Source: Lantana camara
Taxonomy: Eukaryota > Streptophyta > Magnoliopsida > Lamiales > Verbenaceae
Direction: 5' to 3'
DNA: 64,000 nt
Assembly (NCBI GenBank): GCA_037501455.1
Contig: CM074862.1
Coordinates: 65,813,501-65,877,500, forward strand
In this document: positions 25,501 to 34,751 of the stretch, piece after piece
How positions within the stretch are numbered: position 1 is the first letter of the stretch
Layout: each line of letters begins with the position of its first letter
Notes under the pieces: model-generated
Told to the model about the DNA's origin: nothing
Seen by the model: the letters and a program-made list of their open reading frames with translations, nothing else
The model's database searches: none
Made by a program: the position numbers and the translations under genes

Positions 25501-25875
25501 GAATAATTCCATAATGTTATACCTTGTAACATTTTTATGAGGTGGTTCAATTGCTTTTAAGTGGTTTGGAAAAATCCATTCACCTCAGATTGCTTCTCTT
25601 TTGGCCCGGGTCGACTTTTCACAATTGAAAACTTCGCCCTTTAGAGAACGCCTTTCTCTAGTCGGATTCCAAAATGAATTTTAGGATCCGAAACCATTTA
25701 GAGTTAGTCAGGACTTAGTCAACTTATTTGACTTAAGGATGGATACGAATGGGTTTGCATTTCATATTGTAGAGAATCACAGAACTACAACCTAAATGCT
25801 AAGCAGAGAAAATGTGGGCATGCTGAATTATAACGATATACAAAAGATAAGGTCTTTAATCTAATGTAGCTCCCA
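22528..25875 (-). pseudogene. Angela-like gag-pol remnants
   Basis: Heavily degenerate but in the right order on the minus strand. Gag tail lies near 25160-25220 (lysine/glycine-rich linker). The integrase-to-RT connector at 24073-24273 reads KRIVGDKFEMSS and LFVSRNVSF, compared with KRIVGDKLESRS and VFVSRNATF in the plus copy. RT block DDVLLIRNVKDDVKVT lies near 23430-23475. RNase H pieces (SLQSPKDL) lie near 22800-23050, and the final codons (ILRRWDLEYLNGF) near 22530. Frameshifts and stops are so dense that no segment exceeds about 80 codons. Catalytic domains are not recoverable here. Confidence 0.75.
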
Positions 25876-25962
25876 CTGTTTTTCAAAGATCTATAATTCC
25901 CAAAGATCTAAGAGGAACACGTTTCCCAATGGGTACTAAGATCCTAGACATTTTACCTCGAA

Positions 25963-26283
25963 CCCACGACTCGCGGACATTCTAAGTAAGAACCCTAGGT
26001 AGGTACAACTTACCAATTCTAACACCTTTAGAATTCTTAGTAATTGTTTTTGCATCACCTATCTTTCAATATGGACCCACGACTCGTGCGACATCCATAT
26101 TTACTTAGGCGTTAAGCTAGACCCATCAATCATAAGATCATGACCAAAACTTAGTTCGAACGACCCACGACTCGCGGACATCGCCCTTGCTAAAATTGAC
26201 CACGAAATATTGACCATTTAAAATGATTAATTAGGTAACTAAGAACTAATAAGCTCCACTAGCTATCCCACGACTCGCGGACA
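25963..26283 (-). repeat. Four-copy leader motif array (minus copy)
   Basis: Motif TGTCCGCGAGTCGTGGG (minus strand) occurs at 25963-25979, 26076-26093 (variant), 26164-26180 and 26267-26283, spaced 113, 88 and 103 bp. Each copy is bracketed by short complementary arms, such as AATATGGA/TCCATATT around the second. The same array is at 47950-48270. Confidence 0.85.
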
Positions 26284-27543
26284 ATAACTAGCTTTACTTA
26301 CTAAACTTAAAACCTATTGATGGAATGCTAGGAATTTAATTCAAAATTTGCATCTCGAATTAAACACCTATTTGTTCGAAATTAGCTTAATATTTAATGG
26401 GAATTTTCGAATCAACCGGAGAGTTGTCCGGTTCGACCTCACCAACATATATGTTATCCAATTTTATTAGTCTTGATTAATGCAAGTACACTTAAATGCA
26501 TATCAAACAAGCACATAAACAGATAACATGTCCTAGCATGATACTAACATGTAATGATCATGGGTTCTACCTATCTTATGCGTGATATGTGGGAGCCACT
26601 CCACAATCACAAGTTCTAACATACATGCCACATAAACAGTTTAAATCACATAAGGGAAAGCGGTAACAAAATACGAGCCCTATCTCTATTACATTTAACA
26701 ATTGAGATTCCCCTCCCTAACATTTTGAGGGGTCTTCACTTATGGCCTCCTTGTTACTTGAATGTGGTTCATCTTACTCCATGGGTGCATTGTCTCCAAA
26801 ATGAAAATAAAACCTCACCACCTATCTCTACTCTCAAATTACAATAAAAAGAAAAAGACATAAAGTAATAAGGCTCAATCTTCATATTGGCCTTAGACAA
26901 TTACACGGGGCATACCCCGGCCTCAAAAACAGTAATATGGAAAGCCACATAATAAATCACATAACAGTACGCACATAAGTGAGGCTCCAACTTCAATTGA
27001 AAAACGCAACTATAGGGCTCCAACCCCAATTTAAACCATCCATGTGCATAAATTAAAACCATACATAGATCTAAACCCATGATCACCTAACATGCTTTTG
27101 CGAGAATTTAAATTTAGCCAATAAATTAAAATTCTCGTTTCAAGTCCTAATGACTTAAAACACGACTTAGATGCAATTCTTGTTCAAGAGCCTTTTCAAT
27201 AAAACCCGAAAAACTACAAACCAATAAAATTCCAATTAATTTCCAAAATTAATAATTTTATTCTTTCATTATTTTCAGAAAATAAAGATTGTAATTTTTC
27301 CAAAATTTAAATCGCTTAATTTCCCAAAAATCCCAATTTAATCAAAATTTTAAAATAATTTTATTTTAGCAAAACTGATTTTAAAAGATAAAATTAAAAT
27401 AAAATTTAAATCAGGATTTTGCGGACCGAAAACACAAAAACACGAAACACGAAAACGGGCCCGAAAAGGGGCCTAGCCGCGCGAGGCACTTTCGCGCAGC
27501 AGCGCGCAGCAGCGCCCGCCGCAACTAGGCGGGCTGGGCAGGC

Positions 27544-27619
27544 GTCCCGCGCGGTTGCGGGACGGGCTGGGCGGGCGCGCCTAGGCGAGCCCGGGACGGC
27601 TCCCGCGCGGTTGCGGGAG
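27544..27619 (-). repeat. Paired GC-rich leader hairpins (minus copy)
   Basis: Two perfect 7-bp-stem hairpins: 27544-27563 (GTCCCGC / GCGGGAC) and 27600-27619 (CTCCCGC / GCGGGAG), each with a 6-nt loop reading AACCGC on the minus strand. They sit in a GC-rich island within an AT-rich leader. Confidence 0.8.
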
Positions 27620-27937
27620 GAGCTGGGCGGCAGCGGCGGGCCTGGGCGTGCGACGTGCTAGCACGCCTAGGCTCGTCCTTTTCGTGTTCCGTTTCGTGTC
27701 CAGGTTTCTCAAAACCAATTCAATCCAAAATTAAAAAATTCGATTTAAACATATTTCAATCAAAACGGTTTTCAAAAACACAATTTAAGAAAACAGTTTC
27801 AGAAATTCAGGAAAAATTACAGTTTCGTATTTCAGGCTTTCTAAAAGAACTCATGAATACCTAATTCGCATCTAAGCCTAAGAATTTCTACAAAATTCAG
27901 AATAATTGAGACGAATCAGAAACACGATTAACGAGGT

Positions 27938-27950
27938 GGCTCTGATACCA
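27938..27950 (-). other. Primer binding site (initiator tRNA-Met), Angela-like minus copy
   Basis: Minus-strand TGGTATCAGAGCC, separated from the 5' LTR by 2 nt, is complementary to the 3' end of plant initiator tRNA-Met. Confidence 0.92.
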
Positions 27951-27952
27951 CT

Positions 27953-30223
27953 TGTTGGAAAACACGAATCAGAAAGCAGCGGAATTTAAAAAATTTTCCA
28001 ACAAAAGGATCTTGGACTCGCAATCGTGTAACCAAATTCGTAGAGATAGAAAACTTACTTTTCTTTTATTCTTTCTTGAAGCGTTTCAAGCCACCCAAGA
28101 ACGCTCTTCTCGCGGCTTGACAACCCGTCCCTCGAAAGTCTCTTTCTACTTCAGAATCCATTGTCGGGATAGCAATCCACACCAACCTAGATTCAATTCA
28201 TGTTAGAGATGTTCTTAACAATATAACATAAAGAAAGAAACATGAAACGAGAAAAGCAGGATTGAAACTCCCTTCGAAAACAGTTTTGCGAAAGTAGAAA
28301 ACTGCCAGTCACAAAACCCTCGTGAAAAAATTCATCCTTCAGGATATGGACGAACGGTTTTCGCCATCTTCTTTGGTTCGTTTTTTTCATTCGCTTCACG
28401 TCGGGTTCAGAATCGTTTCATCATCCCTTCTGATCGTTTTTGCTTAATCCCCACTTTTGGTAAAGCTCGAATCTTCAAAACTTCTAACTTGAAGTCTCTA
28501 GAGATAGTCCACCAACTTGGCTACAATCTAACTAGTAAGGATGCTAGTTCTCTAGTTAGTGTTTAGGCTTAACCTAGGGTTTTCTTTTATCTTGGAGAAA
28601 GGAAGGTGTTCAACACATGAACCAAGAATTGTCTATTAGCTCTAAAGGGGAGCATGAGCTCCCCTATATATAGGAAAGGGGAGGGGCGGCCGAACCTAGT
28701 CCTAATGGACAAAGGATTTGGTCCCTCTCTCTCCTATTACTTGATCATCAAGTATTTCCAACTTTGACTTTGAATTCTAAGTCAAGTCAACTTTTAAGAG
28801 AGCTAAAAATATCCAAATTATTTTTGGATAATTTTATACTTTATTTATTATAAAATAAATAACTTATTTTTATCTAATTAATTAATTCATAATTAATTAA
28901 CTAGATTATTTTCTCCAAAATAAGACTTTCTTTTTAATTCAAAATTAAACCAAAGTCTATTAAATAATTAACTAATTAATTATTTAATATATATATACAC
29001 ACACGTGTGTGACACGTGTCACAGTGACACGTGTCACTCACGTGAGCCACACGTGTGACTTCACACGTGTGGAACCCTCTTCGCCCGATTAACTCGTTTA
29101 ATCATTTTCAAGCCTCAACTCATGTAACCAAGTTGTTGTGTGTGACCCTCTAGGTTCTCAATTCAATTAGCAGTGACCCTAATTAATTAATTCACTAATT
29201 AATTAATCAGTCTACAGATTAAACGACCATAGTCTAGCAACAGGTGTGTTAACCCCTAGCTGAATTGGAATGTTCGGATTCGACAGAACCTTTAAGTCAT
29301 TGATTCATGTGAGATACAATCCTCCTACTTACTATCTCTCAACCATGATCTAGGGTAAGGGAATAATTAGAACCCTAATAATCTGGTCTTAAAGCTAAGT
29401 GCATTTCATATCCATTTGATCTCAATCCAAGAAACCCTTTTCTTGATGTCTTGATCTACTGCCTTGGCCAAGGACTCCATATGGCATATGAATGACTTAC
29501 ACAAAAAGAGATCACCTTGCAAATGCAAGTGTAGGTCCTTTCTTGATTCTCATTCACTTTCATGAGTCACTTGTGCAGCCTCAGCATAAGCCTTGAATCA
29601 GTTGTCTAAGGCGACACCCTTTAAAGCTTATACCAAAGACTACAGAGTTAACTCATAAAGTAACATGGAACCTCAAGTCTAAGGATCAATTAATCACATC
29701 AATGACTCGTGAGAAATTTCCTAATCTGGAAGTTTCCATTTCCTGAAATAGAAACTTCCTTTCCCATTTAGGAATGTTCTCACACGGGGCACCTCAGTGA
29801 ACTTACTTATTAAAGTAAGCACCCTCATGTATCACGCACGTATCAACTATACACTTTGCACCTCCATGAAACAAGGTGGTCCTTCTTAAGGGCGTGATCC
29901 CACAAGCAAGCCTTAGAGGAGTCAGGTTGACACTCCCACTGTCTGTAGGACTCATCGGCTTGGAGTATTTTACTAATCATGACTTATGTGATATAGGGCT
30001 CGTTTCATGAACCATTTCACCTAAATGGTAGAGTCCTAAAGTCATCAGGATTAGGGGAGTTCTCATACATGCGCACGTAATGGAAACACACAAAACACGT
30101 ATTGGCATATAAAGAAGTGTTTGCCTATAATCAATCATATATTATTCAAAGATTGTCTGTGATACAAGAAAAGTCCCAAAGCAGATTACGTCGAATCGGC
30201 TTTCTAGGGCACTATTCCTAACA
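27953..30223 (-). repeat. Angela-like 5' LTR (minus-strand copy)
   Basis: 2271 bp, the partner of 20240-22511 and almost identical to it. It carries the same TATA box with GGGGAGC hairpin (about 28650-28670) and the same six CACGTG boxes (29002-29069). Target duplication GCTGC follows at 30224-30228. Confidence 0.93.
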
Positions 30224-30973
30224 GCTGCTACAGTGCGTGCGCCACCGCAGCGGGCTTCGGACGGCGCGTACGGCCCAACCGCCACCCCGATGGCGGCGCC
30301 GCATACGTCAGAAGAAACGCCGGGAGTCCTTCTCCATGGGTCTGGGGCGCGTGTCGCCGGAGGATCGTCGGAAGCCGCCACGAAAGGGCAGCGAAGTGGC
30401 GACTCCGCCACCTCCTCCAGCCACGACTGAAAATCGCCAATAACTCCGCCATCGGTCGTCGTTTGGTCGAGTTCTTCATACGGTTGTGACCGCGTCGTCG
30501 AGCTCATCGAAATGGACTATTGGATCGTCGAATTCTGTCGAGAAACGAGCGAGTTTGAGTAGTGTGTGAAAATACACCTTGGGGTGTATGTGAGGGTCGT
30601 GAATCGCGGGAGAGGGAGAGAGAGAAGCTGAAGCTGGAATTATGGCACGCAAAACGAGGATCCGGGTATTATATCTGAGGTCCTTGTACACGAAAACGGT
30701 CGAAAGAAAGGATTAACGATGTCAGAATTGGGCAAACGCAGAGTCTACGGACTCGTCTCGATGCCCCGAACGCGTTGAAGGGGTCAAAATGGTCAAAATC
30801 TCATTCGAACAATAAATGACCGGAAAACCCCTAAAAAGAGAAAATTACAAAGGGGCCCCTAAACTCTAAAAGAGTTCAAAATAGAGCCATGGAAAATATA
30901 AAATCACATAATTAAATACATTAAAAGGTTGAAACGTGGCGTACCTTATAAATCGGATGAGCGGGATGTTACA
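30224..30973 (-). repeat. Family-A 3' LTR, right segment
   Basis: Resumes the LTR after the copia insertion, including its GCTGC duplication, and ends GCGGGATGTTACA. Matches 37586-38241. It has an extra GC-rich stretch (30240-30320) compared with the 5' LTR. A TATA-like ATATAATAC on the minus strand lies near 30667-30675. Confidence 0.88.
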
Positions 30974-30986
30974 AACTCCCCTCCTT
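30974..30986 (-). other. Polypurine tract of family-A element
   Basis: Minus-strand AAGGAGGGGAGTT directly abuts the 3' LTR, as in Del/Tekay elements, and fixes the element's orientation. Confidence 0.88.
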
Positions 30987-32127
30987 CAAAAGGACCTATC
31001 CTCAGGTCCTAAGGTCGGATCTTGAACGACGCTGAAACGAATTCCACTTCAAGCTTCCGCTGCGCAACTCTGATCTAGGCGAACTGCAATCTCTGCAAGA
31101 AACTTCTCCCTTAGTTGGCATCAACTCCCTTCATATCGACTCAAGCTTATTCGATCACCACTAGGCCACTACACCCGAAGCTTGATACGGTCACGCCCTC
31201 GATACTTGCAAACTGCCGTCTGGCCAGAAGTAACGCAACCGCAACAAATAAGAGAGAGAATCCCATCTCTCGACACGCAAGCGAAGGAACCCCGTCCCTC
31301 GGCACACAAAAGAGAAAACCCCGTTTCTCAACACACAAAAGAGAGAACCCCGTCTCTCAAACACAGCATCAAGAGAACCCCGCCTCTCAACCTAAGTCTG
31401 ATTGATTCCACATCTCTCAGACAATCTAGTTTGGGAAAAACCGGCATTTCTCAAACCATAAATCCAAGGGAATCCAGCATCCCTCGAATACCTAAGAACA
31501 AGAGAATCCAGCATCTCTCGTGCACAGAACTCAGAAAGACTCCAGCATCTTTCTATCACATAATATAGAGAGAATCCAGCATCTCTCTAACACACAAGTA
31601 GGAAGAATCAAATCCCCCTAGCACATAAATAGAGAGAATCAAATCTCTCTCACTCAAGCACAAAAGCAGAATCAAAATTACAACAATCAACAAGTATTGC
31701 AATTGACAGATATAAGACATAATAATAAGAATTAATCAAATAAGGAATGCATGGATGCTCGTGCCATGAATGCTTAGTGTACCGTTCACCGTGGTATTTG
31801 AAATCTTAACCATAATATTGCAGTGATGTCATAGAAGCTGGTTAAATTGTTGGTATTGCAACCCTGTAATTAAAACACTAGAGTTGGTGCTTGAGGGTTA
31901 AATGTGCAAATGAAATGCGGCACTTAAGTCATGTAAGCATAACAATAAAAGCAATTAAGGTCACATTGATAAAATGTTGCACAATCATAATCACAACGTA
32001 CACATAATCACATAAGCTCAAAACAATTCATGCTCAGAATCAAAATTCCTTGTCAATCGGATGCAATGCACACATATTCCTATGCCGTACGACCTAGATT
32101 GACGCGACACAACCCCAGAGCACCAGT
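30987..32127 (-). other. Family-A interior, non-coding
   Basis: No gag or pol domain is recognisable on either strand. The part nearest the polypurine tract (31000-31200) could descend from the end of a Tekay pol but has no convincing frame. 31251-31652 is a hairpin-forming tandem array. The rest (31660-32127) is AT-rich with no recognisable feature. The interior continues after the solo LTR as 34715-34751. Confidence 0.7.
31251..31652. repeat. Degenerate tandem array of about 13 short hairpins
   Basis: Units of about 26-37 bp share the plan AGAGAGAA-TCCAGCA-TCTCTC or close variants, separated by CACAAG-like spacers. The arms remain complementary as they change: GAGAGA/TCTCTC, GAGAAA/TTTCTC, AGGGA/TCCCT and AGAAAGA/TCTTTCT all occur. 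Long ORFs crossing it reflect its low complexity and are not genes. Confidence 0.85.
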
Positions 32128-34714
32128 TATAACGCCCCAGCTTTCGGCAATTCAGGTATGATCGACACGTTTGCGTTTGAGAGTTAGATTTTAATTATTA
32201 ATTGATCATTTCTTTAATTTTCCATTTCATGACATAATTTTATAAAAATATATTCTTGGTATTTTATTGAAAATTCATATCATATTATAATTATCGCATA
32301 AATTGAACGGGATTGCAATGTGTATTATTTTTCCCAAATGTGAATTAATTCTTTATGGCCTTAATTGCTCATTTTCATGAAGTTGGGACCTAATTGCATT
32401 GGACTTGATTGATCAATTATTATGGAAGTGGACTTCATTGCATGACTTAAATGATTGGAGGACTAAATAGTAAATTTAGCCAATTCTTTCCCCTTCATAG
32501 CAGCCTTTCACGTATCATGCTTCCCATTCCATATAAACATTACTTACACCTTTGTTCTTGCTTCCCTTGCCAACCGAACCAAACCCTTCTTGGAAGAGAG
32601 GGAGATTTCATTATTCCAAGCTAGAATTTGTGGGATTTGTGATCATACAAGCATCATCAACATCATATCTTCTTCTCATCTTCCATTTCTTTCTTTTGAG
32701 GTAATTATAGAACTTGGATGAGTTTCTTGAATATATAGGTTAGATAGGGCTTTAGTATTTGTTTGTTAAATTGTGTATTGGTTGTTGGAAATATGTTTAG
32801 GAGCTTTGAGCTTAAGTTATATGCATTCAACTTGTGGATATTGAATTTGGAGCATGGTTGATGATTTGGGTTTTGAATGAATGATTCTTGATGATCTAAC
32901 ATGGAAATGGATGTTTATATGAATTGATATTGATTTATATGTATGATAGTATGTGTATTGCATGATATATATGCATTTCATCTTGGTTTGAATTCTTTTG
33001 TGGGTTGTTGTTGTTGGTTCGTTGCTGCTACTGCTATTGCTCTGCTTTTTTCTGTCACGCACAGTTGACACGGGCGTGTCAACTTTCCCTTCTTCAGCGT
33101 GACACGGGGGTGCGTAGTGGCCTGGGTTCCTCTGTACCGTGACACGGGGGTGTCACGGTTCGCTTTGTAAGGGTGACACGGGCGTGTCACATTCTATTTT
33201 CATGCGTTTTGTCCGTTGTACCGTGACACGGGGGTGTCACGGCTTAGTGTATTTTGGTGACACGGGCATGTCACCCCCTGTTTTTCATGCATATTGTTTT
33301 GCATGCATGGCTGTACGTGTATGTGTTATATATACATATATGTTGGTTATATATTATTCGTTATTTGGTTTAAGTGACTGTATTTAATTGTTTATTCCCT
33401 AATTGTGAGTTCGAATGAATTGAATGGATGACTTGAACAAAATCTTGTCTGCTACATATTTATATCATACTCGTTGCATTTTTCGCCGTTCGTCCTATTT
33501 GGTACATTTTGAGTCGTGTCTCACGGACAGTTGTCTTTCTTGCACAGACCAGCTTCCTGGTGACGAGGAGCAGGCCCCGTGAGCTGTTTCCTTATTTGTT
33601 TTGGGTCGTTCAGGTGAGGTTTAATTCTAGCTACCTAGAACCCGTATAACCCTATGTGAGGTTTTAAGCCAAAACCTACCTATATAGCTATAGTTTTCAA
33701 ATGGAATTGGTTTTCAAATGATTTATCAACTTTTGAAGGAACAATTGATTGATTGATTGGGCGAGTATTGTATTGCACTGTGGGCCCGAGGGTAGTGACT
33801 CGAGCCAACCGGGAAAGCATGGGCTGACGGGTAACTCGAGAGCTACTCTCACAAAATTGGGATGACCCCTGAACCCCCTAGGAGATTAGGGGAGGAAGGA
33901 GTTCCAGGCTTAGGGATTCATGTACTCTCTGCCCAGACTGATTGGATGGTGGGGCCTTGCAATCCCACCATCACCCGGAGGAAGAAGGATGGACTGAAAC
34001 TGCTAATTGTGCACCGTAATGAATTGCATGATCACCTAACTATTGAATAATTGACTAATTGATTGTACACAGTTGGAGTAAGGTTGGAGAATTGCCCTCA
34101 CTCGTCGGGCCACAATTGATTGTATTGAATTGATTAATTAATAAACTGAATTAGTTGTAACCTCGGGCGATTAGATCTTTTTCTTTATTAAATTGTATTG
34201 TTGTTTCCCAAAATTATTACCCGAGATTATAACCTGCATGTATGTGCGCTTATATTTATTTATAACCCCTCGCTCAGTCCGTGTTGGACTGACACCTCGA
34301 CTTTACAGTAGTTTTGCAGGGCGTGCGAGGCGGGAATTAGAGTCTAGAGTGTCTTTAATTCGGGTCTAGCACACTTCATCTCACATTTTGCTCATGTACA
34401 GATACTCTACCTATTTTGTAGCATGCCTTGTTATTTATTTTGGAGATGATATTGTATTGATATGGATCGTTGGTATCTATTAGTAAATAAATAAATATGG
34501 TACCTATAAGTATTGAAGGAATTATTGCTTCCGCTTCTATCTACTCTGCATTGTTGGTTTGGTTTTACATGAGGGTACCCGCCTAGCCTTGTGTAGTGTT
34601 TTTTTTATTGTCTCCCGTTCGCTATAGCTTTGGTTCATGTATGGATTAACCATTTCATATATGGATCGGGGCTATAGTGCGGGGGATGTGGCGCCTATCG
34701 TTCCGGGTGCTACA
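32128..34714 (+). mobile_element. Solo LTR of family B inside family-A interior
   Basis: Starts TATAACGCCCC (degraded TGTAACGCCCC) and ends CCGGGTGCTACA, 2587 bp. Flanks CCAGT (32123-32127) and CCGGT (34715-34719) are an imperfect 5-bp target duplication. It matches 38793-42478 and, inverted, 6266-8799. No primer site follows, so it is a solo LTR. A six-copy palindrome cluster is at 33064-33275. The ORF at 33862-34050 is a conserved-sequence shadow, not a gene. Confidence 0.87.
33064..33275. repeat. Palindrome cluster, TGACACGGGSGTGTCA type
   Basis: Six copies: 33064-33083, about 33099-33116 (damaged), 33137-33158, 33173-33190, 33221-33242 and 33256-33275. Most are perfect inverted repeats of 8-9 bp arms around a GGGC or GGGG centre. 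Confidence 0.9.
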
Positions 34715-34732
34715 CCGGTTCTGAACCTGGTA

Positions 34733-34744
34733 GCTCTGATACCA
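34733..34744 (-). other. Primer binding site (initiator tRNA-Met) of family-A element
   Basis: Minus-strand TGGTATCAGAGC, 7 nt from the 5' LTR end at 34752. Shows that 34752-38241 is the 5' LTR. Confidence 0.88.
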
Positions 34745-34751
34745 CTCAAGA

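Larger units (their letters stand above)
25876..27937 (-). other. Long 5' leader of Angela-like minus copy
   Basis: About 2 kb of non-coding leader between primer site and gag. It aligns by eye with the plus-strand copy's leader (46257-48380). It contains an AT-rich zone (27100-27410), a GC-rich island with two hairpins (27460-27680), and a four-copy motif array (25963-26283). Any ORF here is on the wrong strand or not shared. Confidence 0.75.
20240..30223 (-). mobile_element. Angela-like Ty1/copia element, full length, coding region decayed
   Basis: A 9984-bp insertion with TGTTGG...CTAACA termini and target duplication GCTGC (20235-20239 and 30224-30228). It runs on the minus strand: 5' LTR 27953-30223, primer site 27938-27950, long leader, gag-pol remnants 25875-22528, polypurine tract 22512-22527, 3' LTR 20240-22511. 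Its remnants match the better-preserved plus-strand copy at 45423-55701, which places it with Angela. The LTRs are nearly identical while the coding sequence has no ORF longer than about 80 codons, pointing to a recent, trans-mobilised insertion. Confidence 0.92.

Noticed and set aside
27419..27661. Plus-strand Arg/Ala/Gly-rich ORF of 80 codons
   Set aside because: It is the antisense shadow of a GC-rich leader island. The counterpart in the other copy is not open in the same way, and it lies opposite to the element's coding strand.
31115..31568. Two overlapping plus-strand ORFs rich in Lys/Arg/Pro/Ser
   Set aside because: They are produced by the short-period hairpin array, which has few stop codons; arms vary in a way that suits pairing, not protein.
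33862..34050. ORF recurring in family-B LTRs
   Set aside because: The matching region in the other LTRs has frame-breaking indels; it is conserved as LTR DNA only.
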